Of a stretch of DNA of 64,000 nucleotides, positions 19,566 to 28,964 are shown piece after piece. Position 1 is the first letter of the stretch. The number at the start of each line of letters is the position of its first letter. The stretch is from Blastococcus atacamensis. GTDB taxonomy: Bacteria > Actinomycetota > Actinomycetes > Mycobacteriales > Geodermatophilaceae. A program made the translations under genes and the position numbers. A model generated the notes under the pieces. That model was not told the origin of the DNA, did not search any database, and saw only the letters and a program-made list of their open reading frames with translations. The DNA is taken from the NCBI RefSeq assembly GCF_002938425.1, contig NZ_POQU01000003.1, positions 1-64,000 of the forward strand, in the 5' to 3' direction.

Positions 19566-22259
19566 ATGTCGAGCGATGCGTCGGCCAAGTGGGTCTATGA
19601 CTTCAGCGAGGGCAACAAGGACCAGAAGGACCTGCTCGGCGGCAAGGGGGCCAACCTCGCCGAGATGACGAACCTGGGTCTGCCCGTGCCCCCGGGCTTC
19701 ACCATCACCACCGACGCCTGCCGCTTCTACCTGGAGCACGGCGGCACCCCGCCGGAGCTCGACGCGCAGGTCAGCGAGCACCTCACGGCGCTGGAGAAGG
19801 CCATGGGCAAGTCCCTGGGCGATCCCTCGGACCCGCTGCTGGTGTCGGTGCGGTCCGGTGCCGCGGCCTCCATGCCGGGGATGATGGAGACCGTCCTCAA
19901 CGTCGGCCTCAACGACGAGTCGGTGCGCGGCCTGGCCGCCCAGTCCGGCAGCGAGCGCTTCGCGTGGGACTCCTACCGCCGGCTTCTCCAGATGTTCGGC
20001 AAGACGGTGCTCGGGATCGACGGCGAGCTGTTCGACGACGCCCTCGACGAGGTCAAGCGCGAGCAGGGCACCGATCTGGACCTCGACCTGGACGCCGCCC
20101 ACCTCGAGGACGTCGTCGGCCGGTTCAAGGCGATCGTCAAGGAGCACACCGGCAAGGACTTCCCGCAGGACCCCCGCGAGCAGATGGACCTGGCGATCAA
20201 CGCCGTCTTCGACTCCTGGAACTCCGACCGGGCGATCATCTACCGCCGCCGCGAGCGCATCCCCAGCGACGCCGGCACCGCCGTCAACGTCTGCTCCATG
20301 GTGTTCGGCAACCTCGGCATGGACTCCGGTACCGGTGTCGCCTTCACCCGCGACCCGGGCAGCGGCGAGCAGGGCGTGTACGGCGACTACCTGCAGAACG
20401 CCCAGGGCGAGGACGTCGTCGCCGGCATCCGCAACACCGTGCCGCTGGTCGACCTCGAGCAGATCGACAAGCCCGCCTACGACGAGCTCATGGGCATCAT
20501 GTCGCGGCTGGAGTCGCACTACCGCGACCTGTGCGACATCGAGTTCACCGTCGAGCGCAACAAGCTCTGGATGCTGCAGACCCGCGTCGGCAAGCGGACC
20601 GCGGGCGCGGCCTTCCGCATCGCCACCCAGCTGGTCGACGAGGGCCTCATCGACATGGACGAGGCCGTGCGGCGGGTCAGCGGCGACCAGCTCGCACAGC
20701 TGATGTTCCCGCGGTTCGTCTCCGGCGGGAACGCCACCCAGCTGACCCAGGGCATGAACGCCTCGCCGGGTGCCGCTGTCGGCCGCGCGGTCTTCTCCTC
20801 CGAGGAGGCCGTGACGTGGGCCGACCGCGGGGAGAAGGTGGTCCTGGTCCGACGGGAGACCAACCCCGACGACCTGTCCGGGATGATCGCCGCCGAGGGC
20901 GTGCTGACCAGCCGGGGCGGCAAGACCTCGCACGCGGCCGTCGTCGCCCGCGGCATGGGCAAGACCTGCGTCTGCGGCGCGGAGGAGCTGCGGGTCGACA
21001 CCAAGGCGAAGAAGTTCACCGCGCCCGACGGCACCGTCGTGACCGAGGGCGACGTCATCTCCATCGACGGCTCCACCGGCAAGGTGTGGCTCGGCGAGGT
21101 GCCGGTCGAGCCGTCCGCGGTGGTCCGCTACTTCGAGGGCGAGATCGATCCGGGGTCCGACGACGCCGACGACCTCGTGAAGAGCGTGCACCGGATCCTC
21201 ACCCACGCCGACCAGGTGCGGCGCCTCGACGTGCGGACCAACGCCGACACCCCCGAGGACTCCGCCCGCGCCCGGCGCTTCGGCGCCCAGGGGATCGGGC
21301 TGTGCCGGACCGAGCACATGTTCCTCGGCAGCGACCGCCGCAAGCTGGTGGAGAAGCTGATCCTGGCCGATGGGGACGAGGAGCGGCAGGCGGCGCTGGA
21401 CGCGCTCGAGCCGCTGCAGAAGCAGGACTTCCTGGAGATCTTCGAGGAGATGGACGGGCTGCCGGTGACCGTGCGGCTGCTCGACCCGCCGCTGCACGAG
21501 TTCCTGCCCGACCTGACGGAGCTGTCGGTGCGCGTCGCGCTCGCCGAGGAGCGCGGCGAGCCCGACGAGGGCAACCTGCGGCTGCTGGCAGCCGTCCGCG
21601 GCATGCACGAGTCCAACCCGATGCTGGGTCTGCGCGGCGTGCGCCTGGGCCTCGTCGTCCCGGGCCTGTTCGACATGCAGGTGCGCGCGATCGCCGAGGC
21701 CGCGTGCGAGCGGAAGAAGGCCGGCGGTGACCCGCGGCCGGAGATCATGATCCCCCTGGTCGGGGCGGTGCAGGAGCTGGAGGCCATCCGCGAGGAGTCC
21801 GAGCGGGTGCTGGCCGAGGTGTGCCAGGCATGCGGTATCGACGTCGCACCGCTCATCGGCACGATGATCGAGGTGCCGCGGGCGGCGCTGACCGCCGGCG
21901 AGATCGCCGAGCACGCCGACTTCTTCTCCTTCGGCACCAACGACCTGACCCAGATGACCTGGGGTTTCTCACGCGACGACGTCGAGGCCGCGTTCTTCCA
22001 CCAGTACCTGGACAAGGGGATCTTCGGCATCTCGCCGTTCGAGGCCCTGGACCGCGACGGCGTGGGCCGGCTCGTGCGGATCGGCGTCGAGGCCGGACGG
22101 GCCGCCCGCCCCGACCTCAAGCTCGGTGTCTGCGGCGAGCACGGTGGCGACCCCGAGTCCGTGCACTTCTTCCACGAGGTCGGTCTGGACTACGTCTCCT
22201 GCTCGCCGTTCCGGGTGCCGGTGGCCCGGCTCGAGGCGGGTCGCGCCGCGCTCGGCTGA
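19566..22259 (+). CDS. ppdK: Pyruvate, phosphate dikinase
   Basis: An 897-residue enzyme interconverting pyruvate + ATP + Pi and phosphoenolpyruvate + AMP + PPi. The N-terminal nucleotide-binding domain begins KDLLGGKGANLAEM, the swivelling domain contains the catalytic histidine in GGKTSHAAVVARGMGK (about residue 460), and the C-terminal TIM barrel ends with GVCGEHGGDPESV. Length matches bacterial PPDK. ATG 19,566 has GGAGGTACGGGG upstream. In actinobacteria it supports gluconeogenesis or PEP/pyruvate balance. Confidence 0.93.
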   Translation: MSSDASAKWVYDFSEGNKDQKDLLGGKGANLAEMTNLGLPVPPGFTITTDACRFYLEHGGTPPELDAQVSEHLTALEKAMGKSLGDPSDPLLVSVRSGAAASMPGMMETVLNVGLNDESVRGLAAQSGSERFAWDSYRRLLQMFGKTVLGIDGELFDDALDEVKREQGTDLDLDLDAAHLEDVVGRFKAIVKEHTGKDFPQDPREQMDLAINAVFDSWNSDRAIIYRRRERIPSDAGTAVNVCSMVFGNLGMDSGTGVAFTRDPGSGEQGVYGDYLQNAQGEDVVAGIRNTVPLVDLEQIDKPAYDELMGIMSRLESHYRDLCDIEFTVERNKLWMLQTRVGKRTAGAAFRIATQLVDEGLIDMDEAVRRVSGDQLAQLMFPRFVSGGNATQLTQGMNASPGAAVGRAVFSSEEAVTWADRGEKVVLVRRETNPDDLSGMIAAEGVLTSRGGKTSHAAVVARGMGKTCVCGAEELRVDTKAKKFTAPDGTVVTEGDVISIDGSTGKVWLGEVPVEPSAVVRYFEGEIDPGSDDADDLVKSVHRILTHADQVRRLDVRTNADTPEDSARARRFGAQGIGLCRTEHMFLGSDRRKLVEKLILADGDEERQAALDALEPLQKQDFLEIFEEMDGLPVTVRLLDPPLHEFLPDLTELSVRVALAEERGEPDEGNLRLLAAVRGMHESNPMLGLRGVRLGLVVPGLFDMQVRAIAEAACERKKAGGDPRPEIMIPLVGAVQELEAIREESERVLAEVCQACGIDVAPLIGTMIEVPRAALTAGEIAEHADFFSFGTNDLTQMTWGFSRDDVEAAFFHQYLDKGIFGISPFEALDRDGVGRLVRIGVEAGRAARPDLKLGVCGEHGGDPESVHFFHEVGLDYVSCSPFRVPVARLEAGRAALG

Positions 22260-22322
22260 CCTGCACCTGCTCGCCGTCCCTTCCGGGAGCACGTCGTCAG
22301 TCCCGCGTGGTACCCATGACGG

Positions 22323-22946
22323 GTGTTCGTGTGGAGACTGACGACGCGGGTCGTGGGAGCGGCCGTGCTGGCCGCCGTCCTCCTCGTGCTCTCCACGGCG
22401 CTGGGCATCTGGTGGATCGCCCGGCAGGATTCCCGCCCGCAGTCCGACGCGATCGTGGTCCTGGGGTCGGCGCAGTACAACGGCGTCCCTTCGTCGATCT
22501 TCGAGGCCCGGCTCGAGCACGCCCGTGAGCTCTACGAGGCCGGCGTCGCGCCGGTCATCGTGACCGTCGGCGGCAGGGCGGAGGGTGACCAGTTCGCCGA
22601 GGCCGAGGCCGGCCGCGACTACCTGGCGGAGTCCGGCGTGCCGGCCGAGGCGCTGCTGGCGGTCCCCGAGGGTGTGGACACCCTGGAGAGCATGCGGGTG
22701 GTCGGTGCCGCCTTCGCCGAGCGCGGCTGGTCGCACGCGGTCGTGGTCACCGACCCGTGGCACGCGATGCGCGCCGTGCGCATGGCCGAGGACTCCGGCA
22801 TGGAAGCCGAGAGCTCGCCGACCCGGCAGGGCCCGGCCGTGCAGACCCGCGATACCCAGTTCCGCTACATCCTGCGGGAGACTGCTGCCTACCTGCTCTA
22901 CCGCGTGACCGGCGAGAGCGTCGCCGGCGCACCCGGCATCGGCTGA
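22323..22946 (+). CDS. YdcF/DUF218 family membrane protein
   Basis: A 207-residue protein with one N-terminal transmembrane segment (residues 9-31) and a DUF218 domain: SDAIVVLGSAQYNG, ARLEHARELYEAG, IVTVGGR, and VTDPWHAMRAV. Related proteins (SanA, YdcF) influence envelope integrity or bind nucleotides; no reaction is established. GTG start. A hypothetical gene follows 11 bases later with its own good ribosome binding site. Confidence 0.8.
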   Translation: MFVWRLTTRVVGAAVLAAVLLVLSTALGIWWIARQDSRPQSDAIVVLGSAQYNGVPSSIFEARLEHARELYEAGVAPVIVTVGGRAEGDQFAEAEAGRDYLAESGVPAEALLAVPEGVDTLESMRVVGAAFAERGWSHAVVVTDPWHAMRAVRMAEDSGMEAESSPTRQGPAVQTRDTQFRYILRETAAYLLYRVTGESVAGAPGIG

Positions 22947-22957
22947 GGAAGGACACA

Positions 22958-23476
22958 GTGCTCGAACTGGGCAAGGCCGACTCCGCCGGGACCGGCGCGG
23001 GCGTGGTCCCGGTTCTGCGCGACGGGACGGTGATCGCCGCGCTGCACGGCCGGGCGAGCAAGCAGCCGGGCACCGCCACCATCGGGGCGCAGACCTGCGT
23101 GCTGGAGCAGTCGAAGGGCGAGCTGACCGCCCGCCTGGCCGGTGAGTCCGACGGCACCGCGCGGCTGCGGGCCTGCCGGACGTCGGTGTGGAGGTCGGCC
23201 TGGACGGTGGAGCTGGAGGGCACCCCGGTCGAGGTCGAGAAGGTCTCGCTGTGGACGGGCACCCACCGGTACCTGACCGGCGGCCGGGTCATCGCCGAGA
23301 CCGGCAGCACCGGCGGCTGGACCCCGCGGCCCACGCTGACCGCCGAGCCGGACCTGCCCGTGCACCACCAGGTGTTCCTCCTCTGGCTGGAGACCGTGCT
23401 GCGGCCCACGGGCGACGGCGGTGTCGCGATCGGCGACGGCGGCAGCTGCGACGGCGGCGGGAGAGGCGGGGACTGA
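22958..23476 (+). CDS. Hypothetical protein coupled to dnaG
   Basis: A 172-residue protein I do not recognise. It is rich in beta-strand-like alternation (VVPVLRDGTVIAALHG; AWTVELEGTPVEVEKVSLW) and ends in a Gly-rich tail. The pattern slightly recalls tubby/LURP-like barrels but I cannot support that. GTG 22,958 follows GGAAGGA, a strong ribosome binding site. The stop overlaps the dnaG ATG, so it is coexpressed with primase. Confidence 0.65.
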   Translation: MLELGKADSAGTGAGVVPVLRDGTVIAALHGRASKQPGTATIGAQTCVLEQSKGELTARLAGESDGTARLRACRTSVWRSAWTVELEGTPVEVEKVSLWTGTHRYLTGGRVIAETGSTGGWTPRPTLTAEPDLPVHHQVFLLWLETVLRPTGDGGVAIGDGGSCDGGGRGGD

Positions 23477-25359
23477 TGGCCGGACGAGGTCGCATCCGGG
23501 CTGCGGACATCGCGCTGGTCCGCGAGCGGAGCAAGATCGACGAGATCGTCGGCGAGCACCTGCAGCTCAAGCGCGCGGGTGGCGGCAGCCTCAAGGGGCT
23601 GTGCCCGTTCCACGACGAGAAGTCGCCGTCGTTCCAGGTGACTCCCAGTCGCGGGCTCTGGCACTGCTTCGGTTGCGGGATGGGCGGCGACGTCATCTCC
23701 TTCGTCCAGCAGATCGACCACCTGTCCTTCTCCGAGGCCGTCGAGCTGCTGGCGAACCGGGCGAACGTTGAGCTGAAGTACGAGGACGACGGCGGGCGAC
23801 CGACCGCCGGGCCCGACCGCGCCTCGGTCGGCCAGCGCGCCCGGCTGGTCGCGGCCAACACCGCGGCCGCCGCGTTCTACGCCGAGCAGCTCGCCACCCC
23901 CGAGGCGGCGCCCGCCCGCCAGTTCCTCGCCGACCGCGCCTTCGACCGACAGGCCGCGCTCGACTTCGGCTGCGGCTACGCACCCGGTGGCTGGGACGCG
24001 CTCACCCGGCACCTGCGCGCGAAGGGCTTCACCCAGGCGGAGCTGGTCACCGGCGGGCTGGCGAAGGAGTCCTCCCGGGGCACGCTGATCGACCGGTTCC
24101 ACCGCCGGCTGCTGTGGCCCATCCGCGACATCACCGGCGACGTCATCGGCTTCGGCGCCCGCAAGCTCATGGACGACGACCCGGGCCCGAAGTACCTCAA
24201 CACCCCGGAGACGCCGCTCTACAAGAAGAGCTCGGTGCTCTACGGCATCGACCGGGCCAAGCGGGACATCGCCAAGCGGCACCAGGCCGTCGTCGTCGAG
24301 GGCTACACCGACGTGATGGCCTGCCACCTGGCCGGCGTCACCACGGCCGTGGCGTCCTGCGGCACCGCCTTCGGCGCCGAGCACATCGGCGTGCTGCGCC
24401 GGCTGCTCATGGACCAGGACGAGTTCCGCGGCGAGGTGGTCTACACCTTCGACGGCGACGCGGCGGGCCAGGCGGCGGCCATGAAGACCTTCGCGGAGGA
24501 CCAGCGCTTCGTCGGGCAGACCTTCGTCGCGGTGGAGTCCGAGGGGCGCGACCCGTGCGAGCTGCGCCAGGAGCACGGTGACGCCGCCGTGCGTGACCTC
24601 GTCGCCCGGCGCACCCCGCTGATCGCGTTCGTGCTGAAGACGACGCTGGCCGGCTACGACCTCGACACCGTCGAGGGCCGCGTGGCGGCGCTGGAGAAGA
24701 CGGTGCCGCTGGTGGCCCAGATCAAGGACCACGCGCTGCGCCCGGCGTACGCCCGCGAGCTGGCCGGGATGATCGGCAACATCGACGAGTCCCAGGTGCT
24801 GGAGCGGATGCGCCGGCTCAGCAACGACGGGGGAGGAACGCCTGCTCGTGGACGCCCGCGCGCTCCCCAGCGGACGCCGGACGACGCCGCCCTCGCCGTC
24901 GAGCGCGAGGCGGTGAAGGCCGCGCTGCAGGTGCCGGAGTACGCGGGACCGGCGTTCGACGCGGTGCCACCGGCCGCCTACACCGACCCGGACTACGCCG
25001 CCGTCGCCGCGGCGGTGGCGGGTGCCGGAGGGGCGGCCAACACGGCGGTCACCGGGCCGGCGTGGCTGGACGAGGTGGCCGCGCACTGCGAGCGCGAGAG
25101 CGCCCGCGCGATGCTCACGGCGCTGGCCGTGGAGCCGCTGCGGGCGGTGGGCGAAGGCGACGCCGGCTACGTGAACGCCGTCGTCGCCCGCCTGCAGGAG
25201 ATGGCCACCGTCCGCGAGATCACCGCGCTCAAGGGCCGGCTGCAGCGGATGAACCCGATCGAGGCCGGCGACGACTACATGAAGGCGTTCAAGCAACTCA
25301 TGGACCTGGAGCAGCTGGCGATCTCGCTGCGCAAGCGTGCGGTGGGTGGTCTGGGGTGA
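23476..25359 (+). CDS. dnaG: DNA primase
   Basis: A 627-residue primase that makes RNA primers at the replication fork. The N-terminal zinc-binding domain has CPFHDEKSPSF and HCFGCGMGGD (about residues 38-65). The Toprim region has VVVEGYTDVMACH and FDGDAAGQAA. A C-terminal helicase-interacting region follows a Gly/Pro linker. The ATG overlaps the preceding stop (ATGA) and the stop overlaps the next GTG. Confidence 0.93.
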   Translation: MAGRGRIRAADIALVRERSKIDEIVGEHLQLKRAGGGSLKGLCPFHDEKSPSFQVTPSRGLWHCFGCGMGGDVISFVQQIDHLSFSEAVELLANRANVELKYEDDGGRPTAGPDRASVGQRARLVAANTAAAAFYAEQLATPEAAPARQFLADRAFDRQAALDFGCGYAPGGWDALTRHLRAKGFTQAELVTGGLAKESSRGTLIDRFHRRLLWPIRDITGDVIGFGARKLMDDDPGPKYLNTPETPLYKKSSVLYGIDRAKRDIAKRHQAVVVEGYTDVMACHLAGVTTAVASCGTAFGAEHIGVLRRLLMDQDEFRGEVVYTFDGDAAGQAAAMKTFAEDQRFVGQTFVAVESEGRDPCELRQEHGDAAVRDLVARRTPLIAFVLKTTLAGYDLDTVEGRVAALEKTVPLVAQIKDHALRPAYARELAGMIGNIDESQVLERMRRLSNDGGGTPARGRPRAPQRTPDDAALAVEREAVKAALQVPEYAGPAFDAVPPAAYTDPDYAAVAAAVAGAGGAANTAVTGPAWLDEVAAHCERESARAMLTALAVEPLRAVGEGDAGYVNAVVARLQEMATVREITALKGRLQRMNPIEAGDDYMKAFKQLMDLEQLAISLRKRAVGGLG

Positions 25360-25910
25360 GCCTGCTCGAGTCGATCCGGCGGCGGTTCGCCGGCCCGCCG
25401 GAGCCGGTGCGGGCGGTCCTCGCCGACCCGGACGAGCGGGCGCTGGCCTGGGGGCCGATCGTCCGCGACGGCGGGTGGCTGGTGGCCACGTCCCGCGGGC
25501 TGCGCACGATCGACGCCGACGGAGCGACCGACGTACTGCCGTGGCACCGGGTCGGCTCCGCGCGGTGGACGGGCACGAACGACGGCGGCGGCAGCTTCAC
25601 CGTCACGGCGCTGACCGAGGTGGAGCCGGGGGTGCAGGCCCGGGAGCCCGCCGTCCGCTACGTGCTGAGCGACGCCGGCGACCTGCCGGCCGTGGTGCGC
25701 AAGCGGGTGGATCAGACGGTGCTCACCAGCCGCCGCACGGCGCTGCCCGGCAGGGGAAGGGTGCTGCTGGTGGCCCGCCGGGTGCCCGGTCAGGCCGAGC
25801 GGGAATGGACCGTCGTCTTCGACGAGGACGCCGACCGGCACGACCCGGAAGCGCGGGAGGCAGCGCGGCAGAAGCTCAGCGAGGCGCTGGCCGCCGAGCA
25901 GCCCACCTGA
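25356..25910 (+). CDS. Hypothetical protein downstream of dnaG
   Basis: A 184-residue soluble protein typical of the position after dnaG in actinobacteria. Strand-rich sequence (WGPIVRDGGWLVATSRGLRTID; FTVTALTEVEPG) followed by a charged helix (DPEAREAARQKLSEALAA) suggests a PH-like fold, but function is unknown. GTG start overlaps the dnaG stop (GTGA). Confidence 0.7.
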   Translation: MSLLESIRRRFAGPPEPVRAVLADPDERALAWGPIVRDGGWLVATSRGLRTIDADGATDVLPWHRVGSARWTGTNDGGGSFTVTALTEVEPGVQAREPAVRYVLSDAGDLPAVVRKRVDQTVLTSRRTALPGRGRVLLVARRVPGQAEREWTVVFDEDADRHDPEAREAARQKLSEALAAEQPT

Positions 25911-25916
25911 GCCGGT

Positions 25917-26126
25917 TCAGCGCGGGGGCTCGCCGCCCATGCGGGCCTTGAGCGCGGAGACGGCGTCGTCGGCGCGAGCCTGCGCCATGCCCGCCAGGCT
26001 CTGCAGACGCGGGTCGTCCTTCGCCTGCTCCCAGCCGCGGCGGATCTGCTCGTAGCGCTCACGCCCCGCCCGTGATCCGAGCACGTAACCAGCACCGAAT
26101 CCGGCGAGGAACGACAGCTTGGACAT
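25917..26126 (-). CDS. Small YtxH-like protein
   Basis: A 69-residue protein with a Gly-rich hydrophobic N-terminus (SFLAGFGAGYVLGSRAGRERYEQI) and an amphipathic charged remainder. The GxGxGYVLGSRAGRERYE signature is widespread in actinobacteria. It probably associates with the membrane; its role is unknown. GGAGGACC lies just upstream of the ATG. It is convergent with the dnaG operon, with 6 bases between stops. Confidence 0.75.
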   Translation of the reverse strand: MSKLSFLAGFGAGYVLGSRAGRERYEQIRRGWEQAKDDPRLQSLAGMAQARADDAVSALKARMGGEPPR

Positions 26127-26266
26127 GGAGGTCCTCCTGGGTGGACGTGCGGGAAACGACGATCACGCTACCTGTGGCGCACAACGCTTCGCCGCCGGTG
26201 AGCCCTGCGCGAAGCCTTCCAGGCCCTGGGGTACTCTCGTCGGGCCAGCGGGTTCGCCCCCGCTGA

Positions 26267-26339
26267 TCCCCCGTAGCTCAATTGGCAGAGCATGCGACTG
26301 TTAATCGCAGGGTTATTGGTTCGAGTCCAATCGGGGGAG
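26267..26339 (+). tRNA. tRNA-Asn (anticodon GTT)
   Basis: A full cloverleaf of 73 bases. Acceptor arms TCCCCCG and CGGGGGA pair, the D-arm is GCTC/GAGC, the anticodon stem TGCGA/TCGCA holds loop CTGTTAA with anticodon GTT, and the T-arm ATTGG/CCAAT holds TTCGAGT. Discriminator base is G; CCA is not encoded. The gene content changes from core to stress/accessory immediately after it, as at many integration sites, though no repeated 3' fragment was seen elsewhere in the window. Confidence 0.95.
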
Positions 26340-26745
26340 CAGAACCGCAGCTCAGCCGCTTGCGGAAGCGATTTCTCTCTGAGCAAACCATGAGAAGCCC
26401 TGATTTCGGCCGCGGGCAGTCGGGTGTGGACGTCCCGGCCGGCGAAGAGTTGAGGCGGGGAGCGGCGCGCTGCGAGCCGTAGTCGGGTCACCTCAGACAC
26501 GTAGAGCGCGAGTCGACAGGTGCCTCCGCGCGTGGGCTGTGTCGAGCTCCTGTCGCCGAAAACCCTCCACCTGAGGACCACCCTGGGCATGGGACGACGG
26601 ACGTCCTCCGGTTCTCCTCCGGTACTTCTCCAGCTGCCAATTCGTGCCGCATTCGGCGGCGAGACGCTGGCGGAGCGGGTGGGCGCTGGGGCTAGCGTTC
26701 ATGGCCGGGACCGGGTGTCCACCGAACGCCTGATGGGGGGCTGCC
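26340..26745. other. Intergenic stretch without a recognisable gene
   Basis: About 400 bases after tRNA-Asn. Base composition is slightly less GC-rich than the core, and the possible reading frames are short and unlike known proteins. I see no repeat of the tRNA end or integrase remnant. Confidence 0.5.
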
Positions 26746-27004
26746 GTGGCGCGGTTGCTGCTTCGAGGCGATCGCCTGCAGGCTGCCCGCGAGGCCGAAG
26801 GGCTGACCAGGGAAGACCTGGCCACGAGGCTGGAGCTCTCAAGCCCGGCGGCGCGTGCGGGTCTGGGAGACAGGGCGCGAGCGTCCGCAGCCTCGCTTTC
26901 TACCCCGGCTGGCTGCAGCGCTGGACGTCACCTCTGTCGATGGCGCGCCGGCTTCGTCTCTGAACAGCGCAGCCGCGCCTTACCGTCAGCGACTGTGCGC
27001 ATAG
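26746..27004 (+). pseudogene. Frameshifted XRE-family helix-turn-helix regulator
   Basis: From GTG 26,746 the frame reads RLQAAREAEGLTREDLATRLELS, the start of an XRE helix-turn-helix. Just after, the homology continues in another frame as VWETGRERPQPRFLPRLAAALDV and ends at TAG 27,002-27,004. Together they give a domain of about 85 residues, the usual size. One base has been gained or two lost around 26,850. It is either a pseudogene or an indel error. Confidence 0.7.
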
Positions 27005-27056
27005 GGAGTGGCGGAACCAGACCGGCTCGGCCTGTAAACCCGTTCGGCTAGGCGGT

Positions 27057-28010
27057 TCAACCTCTCTCGGCGGCCGATGAGCCCAGGGGGCCCGACGTCA
27101 CGCCCCCGGCGATGGCGGTCCAGCAGACGATCGCGGGCACTGCGGTCAAGACGCCGATGAACGTCATGGCCATCGCCGTGCCGGGGGTCGAGCCCGGGTC
27201 GCCGTGCCAGTTGTTCGACCAAGCCATCGCGGCTACGGCCACTCCGATAAGCGCGAGACATCCGCTGACAGCGAAGGCCGCGATACCCGCCCACCGTGCT
27301 CTACGGAGGAGGCCGATGCCGGCAGCCGCCGCGGCGGGCAGCAGCAAGGCGAGATCCTCGAAGGCGACGGTCCACCAGACACTGGGGCCGGCTACGTAGT
27401 CGGCCGAGGGCGTGCCGTCGACGATCGACAACCACGCAGGGAGGTATCGGCCGAGCACGAAAAGGGCCACGATGATCAGCAGCAGGCTGCCGATCACCGC
27501 GCGGGAACGACGACCGAGGCTAACTGCCGTCGTGGGAAGTGCACGCCACGCGCCGATGGCTACGGCCGCCGAGAGGAGGAGCACAGAAAGGAAGAGGGGG
27601 AAGAACGCCTCGTCATTGCCGGGTCGCCCCAAGCGGTCCGGGCCCAACACGAGCTCGGCCGCGAAGTACCAGGCGGCGAGTGCCGTACCGAGCGCCAGCA
27701 GAGGACCGTGCGGCGACCGCCGTCGGAACAGCCAGGCTGCCAGGAGGGTCAGCGGCGTGATGACTGCCAGGGACACCGCATCGGCTCCCATGAGCTGGTG
27801 TGCGAGCAGCGGCGACACCCGGTAGTCGATGACCCCGGTGACCAGTGGCCCGAGCAGCGCGACGACGACGATGTCGGCGGCCAGCACCGCTGTCGCGGTT
27901 GCCAGCCACCGCGCCGCGGCCTCGTCCACCGGGTCGACTGCCGAGCGCTGTCGAGTGCGCCCGCCCGGTGCATCCGTGCGGCGTCCTCGGGGGGCGCTGA
28001 TCGCGCTCAT
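27057..28010 (-). CDS. Eight-helix membrane protein of unknown function
   Basis: A 317-residue integral membrane protein with about eight hydrophobic segments, starting with ATAVLAADIVVVALLGPLV and ending with AMTFIGVLTAVPAIVCW. It has a short basic N-terminus. I do not recognise the family. ATG 28,010 is preceded by AGGAGGAACG. A DosR-box-like palindrome pair sits about 55-90 bases upstream of the start. Confidence 0.7.
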   Translation of the reverse strand: MSAISAPRGRRTDAPGGRTRQRSAVDPVDEAAARWLATATAVLAADIVVVALLGPLVTGVIDYRVSPLLAHQLMGADAVSLAVITPLTLLAAWLFRRRSPHGPLLALGTALAAWYFAAELVLGPDRLGRPGNDEAFFPLFLSVLLLSAAVAIGAWRALPTTAVSLGRRSRAVIGSLLLIIVALFVLGRYLPAWLSIVDGTPSADYVAGPSVWWTVAFEDLALLLPAAAAAGIGLLRRARWAGIAAFAVSGCLALIGVAVAAMAWSNNWHGDPGSTPGTAMAMTFIGVLTAVPAIVCWTAIAGGVTSGPLGSSAAERG

Positions 28011-28065
28011 CGTTCCTCCTGGGGCTCGATGAGCCCAGCTTCGCGTCCACGTGCGGGCACGGCAC

Positions 28066-28101
28066 CGGCCACGGGTCCTGGCGATGGGGGACCAAAGACC
28101 C
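28066..28101 (-). promoter_or_regulatory. Candidate DosR-like box pair
   Basis: GGGACCAAAGACCC at 28,088-28,101 matches 12 of 14 positions of the mycobacterial DosR core GGGACTWWAGTCCC, with its AT-rich centre. A weaker CGGCCACGGGTCCT lies 22 bases away at 28,066-28,079. They are 56 and 78 bases upstream of the minus-strand membrane protein start. The rest of 28,011-28,339 holds no gene. Confidence 0.4.
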
Positions 28102-28339
28102 GCCCTCCGTCGGCCCAGGTGAATGGACGAGGCTCTTCGACAGTGAGCGGCGGCTGCCCGAACGGGGCTACGGGCGCTCGTCTGTTCGGGCTGGTTGGCC
28201 GGAGTAGGGACGCACCATCTGGAGCGGCCTGAAGTGCGCGGGGCGAGCAGGCCAGCCGCGATCTGATCGCCAGCCTGAGTGACCGCTGCCGGAGCCCGGC
28301 GGGCGGCAGGAGTGACCACCGACCGCCCGGGCCGGTGCT

Positions 28340-28680
28340 TCAGCCGCCCAGTTCGGTCAGCAACTGCTCCCTCTCGTCGATCTCGGCGGTCTGGGTGTCG
28401 CGGATGTTCTCGGCCATCGCGATCGCGTCGGCGTTCTGACCGTCGGCGATCTCGGTTTCGGCCATCTCGACGGAGCCGGTGTGGTGCTCGATCGTCTGCT
28501 CCAGGAACAGCCGGTCGAAGTCCGCACCGGTGGCGGACGTCAGGGCGTGCATGTCCTCCTCGGACATCATTCCGCCGTCGTGGTCCATGCCGCCGTGCTC
28601 GACGCCCCACTCCTTCAGCCAGCCTGTGAGCGTGTCGATCTGTGGCTGCTGGGTGCCTGATCCTGCGCCGGTGGCCGGAG
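28340..28680 (-). pseudogene. 5'-truncated DUF305 protein
   Basis: The frame gives QQPQIDTLTGWLKEWG then GGMMSEEDMHAL and FLEQTIEHHTGSVEMA, the typical second half of a DUF305 protein. These are secreted four-helix proteins with two HHxxA-type metal-binding motifs. Only one motif remains: the frame is closed by a TGA near 28,690 and the first half with its signal peptide is absent. The first internal ATG is at 28,588 and could in principle still yield an 82-residue peptide. Confidence 0.65.
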
Positions 28681-28964
28681 GGCGGCGTCGATGACGACAT
28701 CAACGGCTCCTCCGCCGGGCGGGAGGCCCCCAGCGATGGTCGGGGACGCCGCCGTGTGCCCGGGTCGGGCCTCCGCTCCGGCGACGACGAACGTCCCCAC
28801 TGTGTGGGGGCGCCGCGGTCGCGTCCCATGCGGTGCGGACGAAGGTCGGTGGTGCATCGGCGACGAAGGGCTGTGTCGGTCCCGCTCGTTCGCAGCGAGG
28901 GTGGACGGTGACCGGCCGGCATCGGGCGACCGCCCTCCTGCGCCGCCGGAGAAGGAGGCCGCGC

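Noticed and set aside
26267-27004. tRNA-Asn as a proven attachment site of an integrated element
   Set aside because: No integrase gene and no second copy of the tRNA 3' end were seen in the window; gene-content change alone is not proof.
28340-28588. DUF305 gene as an intact small protein from ATG 28,588
   Set aside because: Family-typical sequence continues upstream of this ATG before a stop, so the ATG is internal and the gene is truncated.
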